This document shows positions 9,558 through 18,220 of a DNA stretch of 52,528 bases, in pieces; position 1 is the first letter of the stretch, and every line of letters begins with the position of its first letter. The DNA is from Janthinobacterium sp. BJB426. Lineage in GTDB: Bacteria; Pseudomonadota; Gammaproteobacteria; Burkholderiales; Burkholderiaceae_D. The stretch is from contig NZ_PDZL01000031.1 of the NCBI RefSeq assembly GCF_002735705.1, positions 1 to 52,528 on the forward strand, read 5' to 3'. The translations under genes and the position numbers were made by a program. Below the pieces are notes generated by a model. The model was given only the letters and a program-made list of their open reading frames with translations. It had not been told where the DNA came from and made no database searches.

Positions 9558-9630
9558 TTCCTTTGCGGCTTGCGCTGCACCATATCGATTAGAATACTTT
9601 ACAGCCCCCTTTTTTGATGGGAAAACTCCA

Positions 9631-10686
9631 TTGGTACAACGCATTCTTCAGCCAGGCGAAATCGAAGGCCTGGACCACAACGCGATTCCGCGCCTGCTGC
9701 TGCCGCAGCCTGACAGCCTGTTCAAGGCACGCGCCTTGCGCTTGCGCGAACTGGCGCAGGGGAAAATCAAGGGCATCCCCGTCGACGCGGGCATGCAGGG
9801 CTACCTGGTGCTGATGGCGGCGCTGGCCGATGCGCAGGCCGCCGTGGTGGGAAAACTGGCGCCCGGCGCCGTGCCTGCCGCGGACCCCGATGCGCTGCGC
9901 CGCGCCATCCAGCACCGCATGCCGGTGCTGCCCGTCAGCGGCGCCCGTCCGCCCGTGTGGCGTGACATCTTTGTCAGCCTGCTCGATGAACTGGCCGCCA
10001 CGGCGGCAAGCCAGCCGGCCCTGTCCGGCGGCCTGACGCAGGTGCTGGCCCAGTTGCGCGCGCTCGACGTGGCTGCGCTGGACGCCTGCGCCGACGCCGT
10101 GCTCGATGAAAACGGCGACAACCTCAATCCCATGCATGCGCCATTCGTCGCCGCCGCCCTGCAAATCCTGTGGTCGGTGTCGGCCAGCGAATTGCGCGCC
10201 GCGCGCGTGCCGGACCTGGAAACGGGCACCCTGTGTCCCGTCTGCGGTTCGCACCCCGTCGCCAGCGTGATCCGCATCGGCGGCCAGTCGCAGGGTTACC
10301 GCTACCTGCACTGCGGCATTTGCGAAAGCGAATGGCATATGGTGCGCGTCAAGTGCTCGACCTGCGAACAGAATGGCAAGATTGCCTACCAGGGCCTGGA
10401 CGCGGCCGACGCAAAGCCGTTCGACCCGGTGACGGCGAAGGACGACAAATTGCCCAACAAGGCGAACGATCCGAAGAAGGTGGCGCGCGCGGAAACCTGC
10501 GACGATTGCCATACCTATCGAAAAGTCTTCAACCAGGAACATGATTACAACGTCGAGCCCCTGGCCGACGACCTGGCCAGCCTGATGCTCGACCTGCTGG
10601 TGGGTGAGGCGGGTTACCAGCGCGCCAGCGGCAATCCGTTGCTGTGGCTGGGAAAGAATGAAAACAGCGAGGGCCATCAGTCATGA
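9631..10686 (+). CDS. fdhE: Formate dehydrogenase accessory protein FdhE
   Basis: Cytoplasmic zinc/iron-binding factor needed for maturation of Tat-exported formate dehydrogenases. It has the FdhE-type cysteine pairs CPVCGSHP, CGICESEWH, CSTCEQ and CDDCHTY in the second half, all present. The best start is TTG at 9631; an in-frame ATG is lacking nearby and the ribosome site (GATGGGA) is weak. 351 aa against 309 in E. coli. The extra length includes an insert between CSTCEQ and CDDC that is rich in charged residues. It overlaps selA by four bases (ATGA), so FdhE and Sec synthesis are co-translated. Confidence 0.93.
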   Translation: MVQRILQPGEIEGLDHNAIPRLLLPQPDSLFKARALRLRELAQGKIKGIPVDAGMQGYLVLMAALADAQAAVVGKLAPGAVPAADPDALRRAIQHRMPVLPVSGARPPVWRDIFVSLLDELAATAASQPALSGGLTQVLAQLRALDVAALDACADAVLDENGDNLNPMHAPFVAAALQILWSVSASELRAARVPDLETGTLCPVCGSHPVASVIRIGGQSQGYRYLHCGICESEWHMVRVKCSTCEQNGKIAYQGLDAADAKPFDPVTAKDDKLPNKANDPKKVARAETCDDCHTYRKVFNQEHDYNVEPLADDLASLMLDLLVGEAGYQRASGNPLLWLGKNENSEGHQS

Positions 10687-12092
10687 CGACGGGGCAAACC
10701 GTGCGCCTGCCGTCGGTAGACCGCATCCTGGGCGACGCGGCTTGCCTGGCCCTGATTGCGCACCATGGCCGCGTGCAGACGCTGGCCTGCGCGCGCGCCG
10801 TGCTGGCCGAACTGCGTACGGCCATGCTGGCGGGCGCAGCGTGCGAAGAGGACGCATCGATTGCCGCCATCGCCGCGCAAATGGGCGAACGGCTGCAGGC
10901 GCAAGCGCGCTCGCAGCTGCGCGCCGTCTTCAACCTGACGGGCACCGTGCTGCACACGAACCTGGGCCGCGCGCTGCTGCCCGACGCTGCGGTGCAAGCC
11001 GTGGTGGAAGCGCTGCAGTGGCCGATGAATCTGGAATTCGACCTGGAAACGGGCAAGCGCGGCGACCGCGACGACCTGGTCGAGGAATTGCTGCGCGAAC
11101 TGACGGGGGCCGAAGCTGCCACCATCGTCAACAACAATGCGGCCGCCGTGCTGTTGATGCTCAATACCCTGGCGCAGAATAAAGAGGTCATCGTCTCACG
11201 CGGCGAACTCGTGGAAATCGGCGGCGCTTTCCGCATCCCCGATGTGATGACGCGCGCGGGCGCCGTGCTGCGCGAAGTGGGCAGCACCAACCGCACCCAC
11301 CTGGCCGACTATGCGAACGGGATCAGCGAGCATACCAGCCTGCTGATGAAGGTCCATTGCAGCAATTACGCCATTACGGGTTTCACGAAAAGCGTGGAAC
11401 TCGACGAACTCGTGCCGCTGGCAGCAAAACATGCAATTCCCACGGCGGTGGACCTGGGCAGCGGCACCCTGGTCGACCTGGCGCAATATGGCTTGCCGCA
11501 TGAAACGACGGTGCGCGAAACGATAGCGGCGGGTGCCGATCTGGTCACTTTCAGTGGCGACAAACTGCTGGGCGGGCCGCAATGCGGCGTCATCGTCGGG
11601 CGTGCCGATCTGATCGCGAAGATCAAGCGCAATCCATTGAAACGCGCACTGCGGGTCGGCAAGCTGACCCTGGCCGCACTGGCCCCCGTGCTGCAGCTGT
11701 ACCGCGCGCCGGATTTGCTGGCCGAACGGTTGACCACGTTGCGTTTGCTGACGCGTCCCACCGCTGCCATGCGCACGCAGGCGGAAACCCTGCTGCCGCT
11801 GCTGCAAAGCGCGCTGGGCTTACAGTACGTGGTGACGGCTGAATCCATGAAAAGCCAGATCGGCAGCGGCGCCTTGCCCGTCGACCAGTTGCCCAGCTTT
11901 GGCCTGGCCATCCGCAGCGCGCCCGGTTCGCACCTGAGCAATCCCCTGGGCGTGCTGGAACAGCGTTTGCGTGCCTTGCCGTGCCCCGTGATCGGGCGTA
12001 TCGGGCAAGACACCCTGTGGCTCGATTTGCGCTGCCTGGAAGCGGCGCACGAGACGGCCTTCATCGCGCAGCTCGCTGAGTTGACGGCATGA
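10683..12092 (+). CDS. selA: L-seryl-tRNA(Sec) selenium transferase
   Basis: PLP enzyme that turns seryl-tRNA(Sec) into selenocysteinyl-tRNA(Sec) using selenophosphate; a decamer in bacteria. 469 aa, the normal length. The N-terminal tRNA-Sec binding region is followed by a fold-type I aminotransferase-like core, with LTGTVLHTNLGRALL and the PLP lysine Lys294 in FSGDKLLGGPQCG. It overlaps fdhE upstream and selB downstream by four bases each. It needs selenophosphate from SelD, which is not in the window. Confidence 0.97.
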   Translation: MTTGQTVRLPSVDRILGDAACLALIAHHGRVQTLACARAVLAELRTAMLAGAACEEDASIAAIAAQMGERLQAQARSQLRAVFNLTGTVLHTNLGRALLPDAAVQAVVEALQWPMNLEFDLETGKRGDRDDLVEELLRELTGAEAATIVNNNAAAVLLMLNTLAQNKEVIVSRGELVEIGGAFRIPDVMTRAGAVLREVGSTNRTHLADYANGISEHTSLLMKVHCSNYAITGFTKSVELDELVPLAAKHAIPTAVDLGSGTLVDLAQYGLPHETTVRETIAAGADLVTFSGDKLLGGPQCGVIVGRADLIAKIKRNPLKRALRVGKLTLAALAPVLQLYRAPDLLAERLTTLRLLTRPTAAMRTQAETLLPLLQSALGLQYVVTAESMKSQIGSGALPVDQLPSFGLAIRSAPGSHLSNPLGVLEQRLRALPCPVIGRIGQDTLWLDLRCLEAAHETAFIAQLAELTA

Positions 12093-14044
12093 TCGTCGGC
12101 ACCGCGGGCCATATCGACCATGGCAAGACGACCCTCACGCGCGCACTGACTGGCGTGCACACGGACCGCCTGAAGGAAGAGCAGGCGCGCGGCATCTCGA
12201 TTGAACTTGGTTACGCCTATCTGCCGCTGGCGGATGGCACGGTGCTGGGCGTGATCGACGTGCCCGGCCACGAAAAATTCATCCGCACCATGGCTTCCGG
12301 CGTGACGGGCATCGATTTCGCCTTGCTCGTGGTGGCGGCCGACGATGGCGTCATGCCGCAGACGCACGAGCACCTGGCCATCTTGCAGCTGCTGGGCGTG
12401 GCGCGCGGCGCCGTGGCGCTGACCAAGATCGACCGCGCCGACAGCGCCCGCGTGGCGCAGGTGGAAGCGGATATCGAAGCGCTGCTGGCTGGCACGCCGC
12501 TGGCGGGTAGCCCGATTTTCCCCACCGCCGCGAATCGCGACAACGATGCCGGCGTGGCCGCCTTGCTGGCGCACCTGACCCACGTGGCGCGCAGCTTGCC
12601 GCAACGCGACGAGCGGCGCTTGTTCCGCCTCGGCGTGGACCGCGTGTTCACCCTGTCGGGGCAGGGCACCATCGTTACCGGCACGGCGCTGGCGGGACGC
12701 GCGCGGGTGGGCGACATGCTGCAACTGGCGCCCGGCGATGCACAGGCGCGCGTGCGCAGCATCCATGCGCAGAACCGCGCGGCCGAGGTGGGCATGGCGG
12801 GCCAGCGTCTGGCGCTGAACCTGGCCGGCATCGACCGCGAGCGCATCGAGCGGGGCAACTGGATCGTCGCGCCCGAACTGGCGCAGTGTTCCGAGCGCCT
12901 CGACGTGGAACTGACCCTGCTGCCCGACGCGGGCGTGCAACTGCAAGCCTGGTCGCCGCTGCACGTGCACCTGGGCGCGGCGCACCAGCTGGCGCGCGCC
13001 GTCATGCTCGATGGCGAGACCCTGTCGCCGGGGCAGACGGGCAGGGTGCAGCTGGTGTTCGACGCACCCATGCACGGCGTGCCGGGCGACCGCTTCGTCG
13101 TGCGCAATGCGCAAGCCACGCAGACGGTGGGCGGCGGCATGGTGCTCGATCCATTCGGCCCCGCGCGCAAGCGCCGCAGCCCGGCCAGGCTGGCGTGGCT
13201 CGATGCGCTGGCCACGTTCATCGCGCAGGGCGACTATGCGGCCCTGCTGGCGCAAAGTCCGCTGGGTTTGCGCGAATCGCTGCTGGTGCGCCTGTCCCTG
13301 CTGCCGGCGGCGGCCCTGGCGCTGCCGCCCGACACGCGGCGCATCGCACTGCGCGGTGGCGACGCCCTGTTGCTGGCGCCGGCGGCGTTGCTGGCGCTGG
13401 AAGCGCGCGTGCTGGCAGCATTGGAAGCCTTCCACGCGCGCGCGCCCGACGAGGCGGGGCCGGAACTGTGGCGTTTGAAACGCATCGTCGATGCCGAGAT
13501 GGAAGACGCCTTGTGGAGCCACCTGGTCGAAGGCTTGCTGGCGCGTGGCGAGATACTGGCGCGCGGCGCCAGCTTGCACTTGCCGACGCACAGCGTGGAA
13601 CTGACGCCGCAGGAGCAGGCGATGGCCGAGCCCTTGCTGGCAGCCTTGGAGCAGGGGCGTTCCGATCCGCCGTGGACGCGCGACCTGGCGCGCGGCTTTG
13701 GCCTGGCCGAAGACGACACGCGCCGGCTGTTGCGCAAACTTGCCAAGGCAGGGCAGATCAGCCAGGTCGTGCACGACCTGTTTTATCACCAGGCGGCGCT
13801 GGCCGAACTGGCGCAGCTGGTGCGGGAACTGGCGCAAACGGCGGAAGGGGACGCAGGATTACCGGCCGGCAATGGCGCCGTGGGCGCGGCCACGTTCCGC
13901 GACGCCAGCGGCCTGGGCCGCAAGCGGGCGATCCAGGTCTTGGAATTCTTTGACCGCGTCGGTTATACTCGCCGTGTTGGCAATGGGCATCTATTGCGCC
14001 CGCAAGCGCTGTGGTCCTATACGGCAGCCTTGCCCAGCAGCTAA
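12089..14044 (+). CDS. selB: Selenocysteine-specific elongation factor SelB
   Basis: 651 aa GTPase that carries Sec-tRNA to UGA codons flagged by a SECIS hairpin. G1 is GHIDHGKT (7-14), G3 DVPGHEKF, G4 TKID. EF-Tu-like domains 2 and 3 follow, then a C-terminal string of winged helices about 390-651 that binds the SECIS RNA; the last one includes FRDASGLGRKRAIQVLEFFDRVGYTRR. Somewhat longer than E. coli SelB (614 aa). It overlaps selA by ATGA and ends 21 bases before selC. Confidence 0.97.
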   Translation: MIVGTAGHIDHGKTTLTRALTGVHTDRLKEEQARGISIELGYAYLPLADGTVLGVIDVPGHEKFIRTMASGVTGIDFALLVVAADDGVMPQTHEHLAILQLLGVARGAVALTKIDRADSARVAQVEADIEALLAGTPLAGSPIFPTAANRDNDAGVAALLAHLTHVARSLPQRDERRLFRLGVDRVFTLSGQGTIVTGTALAGRARVGDMLQLAPGDAQARVRSIHAQNRAAEVGMAGQRLALNLAGIDRERIERGNWIVAPELAQCSERLDVELTLLPDAGVQLQAWSPLHVHLGAAHQLARAVMLDGETLSPGQTGRVQLVFDAPMHGVPGDRFVVRNAQATQTVGGGMVLDPFGPARKRRSPARLAWLDALATFIAQGDYAALLAQSPLGLRESLLVRLSLLPAAALALPPDTRRIALRGGDALLLAPAALLALEARVLAALEAFHARAPDEAGPELWRLKRIVDAEMEDALWSHLVEGLLARGEILARGASLHLPTHSVELTPQEQAMAEPLLAALEQGRSDPPWTRDLARGFGLAEDDTRRLLRKLAKAGQISQVVHDLFYHQAALAELAQLVRELAQTAEGDAGLPAGNGAVGAATFRDASGLGRKRAIQVLEFFDRVGYTRRVGNGHLLRPQALWSYTAALPSS

Positions 14045-14065
14045 GTACTTAGGCTCAGGCACCGC

Positions 14066-14161
14066 GGAAAGCACACTCATCCGGTGATGTGGCCGGGCTT
14101 CAAACCCGGTGGAGGGCGTCAGACGTTCTCCCGTAGGTTCGACTCCTACTGTTTTCCGCCA
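14066..14161 (+). tRNA. selC: tRNA-Sec (anticodon UCA)
   Basis: 96-base tRNA including encoded CCA. An eight-pair acceptor stem is formed by GGAAAGCA with TGTTTTCC, the long form unique to tRNA-Sec. The loop CTTCAAA carries anticodon TCA at 14100-14102 between CCGGG and CCCGG. There is a long extra arm (GGAGGGCGTCAGACGTTCTCC region) and the T-loop GGTTCGACTCC. It lies directly after selB in the same direction. Confidence 0.97.
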
Positions 14162-14302
14162 GTTATTCATCCTTCCCCCGCATGCTGATCGTCCCGGCGT
14201 TGGCCTGTTGCCACGTTGCGGGAAATGAATGGCTTAATTGGCAATATGCGACGATGCCAGGGTGAGCCGATGGTAACATCGGCTTGAATCCCCCTGTGGC
14301 AG

Positions 14303-15028
14303 ATGAAAGCAAGCATGAAACAAGCAAGCATGGCGTGGCTGCTGGCAGTGGCGCTGCTGATGCCGGCGCCGGCCGCGGCGGTGGACGTGCGCGTCGTCGG
14401 CGAGCATTTGCCGCCGTCGAGCATGATGGAAGGCAATGTGGTCGTGGGACGTGAAACGCTCAAGGTGCGCGACATCATGGCGCGCGCCGGTCTTTCCTAC
14501 AGCATCGAGCTGCTGCCGTGGAAGCGCGCGTACGCGCAGGCGCTGCGCGAGCCTGATACCTGCATCTTTTCCACCAGCCGCACACAGGAGCGCGAAGCGC
14601 AATTTCGCTGGATCGGGCCCCTCAACGAAGCGGAATGGATACTCTACGGCCTGGCCGAACGGCACCTGGCCCTGCGCACGCTGGCCGATGCGCGCGGCCT
14701 GGTAATCGGCACGGTGCTCGGCGACGCGCGCGACGATTACCTGCGCCAGCGCGGCCTGAGCGTGGCGCCCGTGACGCAGGAGTGGCTCAATCCACAAAAG
14801 CTGCTGCTCGGACGCATCGACCTGTGGGCCGTCGGCATGGCGGTGGGCAGCAAGCCGTTTGCCGGCAAGGAGTGGGAGGGCAAGGTGGTGCCGTTGCTGA
14901 CTTTTAATCGCGTGCAGACTTACCTCGCCTGCAACAAGCAATTGCCCGAGGCGCAGGTGGCGGCCATGCAGCGCGCCGCTGCCGCCATGCGCCGCGACGG
15001 CAGCATGGCGCGCGAGCATATTCGCTGA
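14303..15028 (+). CDS. Periplasmic substrate-binding protein, SBP_bac_3-like (orphan)
   Basis: 241 aa with a signal peptide about 1-27 (cut near PAAA-VDV) and a mature domain resembling amino-acid-type periplasmic binding proteins. The resemblance is in TLKVRDIMARAGLSYSIELLPWKRAYAQAL near the start and the hinge-like GLVIGTVLGDARDDYLRQ. There are no permease or ATPase genes beside it, so it may be a sensor or an orphan solute binder rather than part of a transporter. Two ATGs (14303, 14315) are possible; neither has a clear ribosome site. It converges with siaD, 14 bases apart. The gap before it (14162-14302) shows no recognised element. Confidence 0.75.
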   Translation: MKASMKQASMAWLLAVALLMPAPAAAVDVRVVGEHLPPSSMMEGNVVVGRETLKVRDIMARAGLSYSIELLPWKRAYAQALREPDTCIFSTSRTQEREAQFRWIGPLNEAEWILYGLAERHLALRTLADARGLVIGTVLGDARDDYLRQRGLSVAPVTQEWLNPQKLLLGRIDLWAVGMAVGSKPFAGKEWEGKVVPLLTFNRVQTYLACNKQLPEAQVAAMQRAAAAMRRDGSMAREHIR

Positions 15029-15042
15029 GCCAATGCGCGGAT

Positions 15043-15783
15043 TCAGCTCTCCAGCCACTGGCGCACGCAGTTGCGCCCTTCGCGCTTGGCCTGGTACAGG
15101 GCCTGGTCCGCGTGGCTGTAGGCCGTTTCGAAGGCTGTGCCGGCGCGGTTCCAGCTCAAGCCCACGCTGACGGTGATGGGGCGCGTGATGGGCGCGGCAT
15201 GGCGCTGGCGGCCGACGCTCTCGCAGATGCGCTGCGCCACTTGCGCCGCGTCGTCGCGCGAGGAAGTGGGCCAGACGACGGAAAACTCTTCACCGCCGAC
15301 CCGGCCGATGGCCGTTTCCTGTCCCAATAGTCCTTTCAGGCAGTCCACCACGGCCTGGATCACGCCGTCGCCGGCCGGGTGGCCGAAGTCGTCGTTGACC
15401 TGCTTGAACAGGTCGATATCGAGCACGATCAGCGCCATGTCGCCCTGTGCCAGGCAGCGCGAGGCATGGTCGATCACGGCGCCGCGGTTCAGGGCGCCCG
15501 TCAGAGGGTCGTGCGTGGCGCGGTATTCGAGCTGGCCGGCCAGGGTTTGCAACTGGCGGTTCAGCAGATGCATGTCGCGCTCGGCGCGGTCGCTGCGGCC
15601 GATCAGGCGCCGCGTCTCGCGCATCAGCCGTTCGTAGTGAGTGATCAATTCACCGAGCACGCGGCGCTGCGCTTCGCCGCTGGCGTGACTGTCGGCGTGC
15701 ATACGGCGCGCGGCAGCCAGCGCCGCCGCTTCCACGGTGAACAGGTCGGGCTCCAGTCCGGCTTCGGAGATGGCGGCGCGCAT
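15043..15783 (-). CDS. siaD: Diguanylate cyclase, SiaD-like (GGDEF)
   Basis: 246 aa soluble enzyme making cyclic-di-GMP from two GTP. An N-terminal helical region about 1-80, likely coiled coil, precedes a GGDEF domain about 85-246 with signature GGEEF and the usual HDPLTGALNR and DIDLFKQVNDDFGHPAGD motifs. The residues at the usual inhibitory-site position (GQET, five before GGEEF) do not fit RxxD, so product inhibition through that site is unlikely. Last gene of the sia operon, three bases after siaC. In Pseudomonas, SiaC binds and switches on SiaD; the same role is inferred here. Confidence 0.88.
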   Translation of the reverse strand: MRAAISEAGLEPDLFTVEAAALAAARRMHADSHASGEAQRRVLGELITHYERLMRETRRLIGRSDRAERDMHLLNRQLQTLAGQLEYRATHDPLTGALNRGAVIDHASRCLAQGDMALIVLDIDLFKQVNDDFGHPAGDGVIQAVVDCLKGLLGQETAIGRVGGEEFSVVWPTSSRDDAAQVAQRICESVGRQRHAAPITRPITVSVGLSWNRAGTAFETAYSHADQALYQAKREGRNCVRQWLES

Positions 15784-15786
15784 GCC

Positions 15787-16185
15787 CTAGCTGCCCTGCA
15801 CGGGATGGTCGTGGAAGTCCAGCGCCGTAAAGTCCTGCTGCAGCTCCTCGCCGAATTCCAGGATGGTGTCGTCGTCCTCGTCGTGATACCAGTTCAGGCG
15901 CACCTGGTTGCCATCGACGGCCGCCTGGTTCAGGGTGTCGAACAGGGTAAACAGCATCTTCGTGCTGGAGCTGTTGAAGTAGGCCAGCGAGACGTTGACG
16001 GTGATGGCCGCCTCGTTGCAGCCTTCCAGGTAGGCGCGCACGGCGGCGATCAGCGGGCCATAGAAGGCGGCCGCGTTTTCCGGATACGACTCGCCCTTGA
16101 TCGACAGGGTGTGCTGCTCGAAACGGAAGTCGATTTCGGGCGAACTCGGGGTCGCGGCGATGAACAGTGGTGACGGTAATTGCAT
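15787..16185 (-). CDS. siaC: SiaC-type phospho-switch partner (DUF1987)
   Basis: 132 aa small protein of the SiaC/DUF1987 family. In Pseudomonas, SiaC is phosphorylated by SiaB, dephosphorylated by SiaA, and its unphosphorylated form activates SiaD. The conserved stretch is VSLAYFNSSSTKML (residues 65-78); the phospho-site should lie in the NSSST segment (71-75), which I infer from the family. The ATG at 16185 has AGGAAAG ahead. It sits between siaB (22-base gap) and siaD (3-base gap), so the three are surely one unit. Confidence 0.9.
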   Translation of the reverse strand: MQLPSPLFIAATPSSPEIDFRFEQHTLSIKGESYPENAAAFYGPLIAAVRAYLEGCNEAAITVNVSLAYFNSSSTKMLFTLFDTLNQAAVDGNQVRLNWYHDEDDDTILEFGEELQQDFTALDFHDHPVQGS

Positions 16186-16207
16186 ATGCTTTCCTGAGTC
16201 GGCTCTT

Positions 16208-16765
16208 TCAAATGATGGCTTTGATGCAGAAGATGGTGTGGCCCGGTTCCTGGGGATCCTGGACGAATTCGAATTCCAGCGGCTCGCTGGCGTCGCGCGC
16301 CATGGTGAGAAAACCCAGGCCCGCGCCCTTGCTGTCGGCCGGCGCTTCTTCGCGCAAGGCCTTCTTGTACGCCAGGCGGATTTCTTCCATCGTCATCGTG
16401 TGCAGCGGTTCCAGGCGGGCGCGGATCTGCGCCACGTTGTCCGTCGAGACGGGGTTGGCGCACAGCAGAAAAAAACTGTCGCCGCGCGTGCCGATACAGA
16501 ATGAACCGCGCCGCATCTGCTGGTCCAGCTGCGCATCGGGCGTCAGGCTGTCGGCGGAATAATGCATGATGTTTTGCGACATCTCGATGAACGAGGAAAA
16601 GATGCGCCGCCGCGTGGGCCCGGCCGCGCCGGCCGTATCGAGGCGCGCCTTGATGGTTTCGGAAATGGCATTCACCACGTGCTGCGAGAAATAGCCCACG
16701 TAAAAAAAGATGATGTTGCGCTTGCGCGCCACATTCCAAAACTCGTTGAATTCTTCGTACAGCAC
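16208..16765 (-). CDS. siaB: SiaB-type protein kinase
   Basis: 185 aa, resembling SiaB kinases, a small GHKL-like family that phosphorylates SiaC. Recognisable parts: an N-terminal YEEFNEFWNVARKRNIIFFY, a helix with EMSQNIMHYSAD like the N-box of histidine-kinase-type ATPases, and a glycine stretch SKGAGLGFLTMAR. The start is taken as GTG at 16765 because AGGAGC lies six bases ahead. The open frame runs much further upstream across siaA, but that part is antisense-like and not conserved. 65 bases after siaA. Confidence 0.85.
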   Translation of the reverse strand: MLYEEFNEFWNVARKRNIIFFYVGYFSQHVVNAISETIKARLDTAGAAGPTRRRIFSSFIEMSQNIMHYSADSLTPDAQLDQQMRRGSFCIGTRGDSFFLLCANPVSTDNVAQIRARLEPLHTMTMEEIRLAYKKALREEAPADSKGAGLGFLTMARDASEPLEFEFVQDPQEPGHTIFCIKAII

Positions 16766-16830
16766 GTCCGTGCTCCTGGCTAGCCGGTGACCCGGTTTCT
16801 TGTTGATAAGGTGGCTCGATGGCGCCAAAA

Positions 16831-18069
16831 CTACAGGCGGAAACAGAAAAAAGTCAGGTCGTCGCGGCGCGGCTGCTGGCCTTGCCATGCGGCGCTGTCC
16901 TGCAGCAGCGCCGCCGCCACCTCGCCGGCGGGAGCGTCGCGCCGCGCCAGCAGCTGCTCGCGCATGCGCCGCTTGCCGTAGGCGATGTCGCGCGCGCCGC
17001 CGATCTGGTCGAGCAAGCCGTCGGTGGTGAGGAACAGCAGGCTGCCGGCGGGAATGGCCAGCGTCTCGTTGTGCCAGCAGTAGCCGGCCGGCGTGTCGAC
17101 ATAGCCCACGCCCATGCGCGCGCCATCGATGGCGCGCACGGCCTCTTCGCCCGGCGCGACCACGTGCAGCGCCAGTTTCGCGCCCGCGAAACGCAGGCTG
17201 GCGCTGGCCGTGTCGTAGCACAGGAAGGCGCAATCCATGCCGTCGTTCGAGCCGGCGTGGCCGCTGGCCTCGCTGCTGCTGGCGCCGTCCTGGCCCAGCA
17301 GGGTCTTGATGGCGCGGCTGACGGCGCCGATCAGGGCGGCCGGATCGTGCGGCCCCAGTTCGCGCAAGGCCTGGCTCAGGGCCGACGAGGCGATCAGTGT
17401 CATGAAGGCGCCCGGTACGCCGTGGCCGGTGCAATCGGCGATGGCGGCGAACCAGCCGCCCGCATGGCGCTCGAAGAAGTAAAAATCGCCGCCGACGACG
17501 TCGCGCGGCTGCCATTCCAGGTGCGCGTCGGGCAGGGTGGCGCGCAATTCCGCATCGGATGTGCGCAGCAGGGCGCGCTGGATCACGCTGGCGTAATCGA
17601 TGCTGTGCATGATCTGCCGGTTCTTTTCCGCCTGCATGGTGGCCACCACGTTCATCAGCTGCAAGCCGAAGCCCACGCCGGCCAGCGCGCCATCCTCGGT
17701 GATGATGAAGCCGTCGGCCAGCGCCTTCTCGCCCGCTTCCACGGCGCGGAAGGTGAGGTCTTCGATGCTCATGGCGCCGTCGACGATCAGCGGCTCCTTG
17801 TCCATGAAGGCGATGCAGCTCTTCTTGCCATACACCTCGTGATAAAAGGGCTTGGACATTTGCGACATGAAGATGTTGCGGCTGATCAAGCCGATGGGAC
17901 GCTGCTGCTCCGTGACGGGCAGGCTCATCATGTCGCGCCGTTCCGTGAACAATTCCAGCACGGCGAAATTGCTGGCGTCGGCCTGCACGGATTCCGTGGG
18001 GATGCAAAGGTCAGCCGCCACGGACGTGCGATAACGGGGAAGATGCAATCGAGAAGCGTTGAACTCCAC
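16831..18069 (-). CDS. siaA: SiaA-like PP2C/SpoIIE phosphatase with cytosolic CBS-like sensor domain
   Basis: 412 aa from the GTG at 18069 (AAAGG site ahead); a TTG at 18129 is an alternative. The C-terminal half is a SpoIIE-type PP2C phosphatase with metal-binding DVVGGDFY, ADCTGHGVPGAFMT, TTDGLLDQ and RRDDLTFF. The N-terminal half has two CBS-like segments (MSLPVTEQQRPIGLISRN... and later FIITEDGALAGVGF) and no membrane helix. Pseudomonas SiaA is membrane-bound with HAMP, so the input differs here: a soluble ligand such as a nucleotide is possible. First gene of siaABCD and expected to dephosphorylate SiaC. Confidence 0.82.
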   Translation of the reverse strand: MEFNASRLHLPRYRTSVAADLCIPTESVQADASNFAVLELFTERRDMMSLPVTEQQRPIGLISRNIFMSQMSKPFYHEVYGKKSCIAFMDKEPLIVDGAMSIEDLTFRAVEAGEKALADGFIITEDGALAGVGFGLQLMNVVATMQAEKNRQIMHSIDYASVIQRALLRTSDAELRATLPDAHLEWQPRDVVGGDFYFFERHAGGWFAAIADCTGHGVPGAFMTLIASSALSQALRELGPHDPAALIGAVSRAIKTLLGQDGASSSEASGHAGSNDGMDCAFLCYDTASASLRFAGAKLALHVVAPGEEAVRAIDGARMGVGYVDTPAGYCWHNETLAIPAGSLLFLTTDGLLDQIGGARDIAYGKRRMREQLLARRDAPAGEVAAALLQDSAAWQGQQPRRDDLTFFCFRL

Positions 18070-18220
18070 AGCGGCTACCTTTACATGACGATCGGACCCT
18101 TGTTGTCGCGACGGCAAGGCGACTGACAAACAGGCAATATCATCATGGTAGCCCTGGAATGTGACGGCTTGATTACCAGCTTGTCAAAACCGTATGCAAG
18201 ATGGCTGCATGGCAAGCAAC

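Noticed and set aside
11366..13837. 823-residue antisense frame across selA/selB
   Set aside because: Shadow of GC-rich coding DNA; composition is His/Arg/Gln/Ala-rich without domains, and both selA and selB are clear on the other strand.
16208..18007. 599-residue frame giving a much longer siaB
   Set aside because: The upstream part is antisense-like translation over siaA; GTG 16765 has a proper ribosome site and gives the family length.
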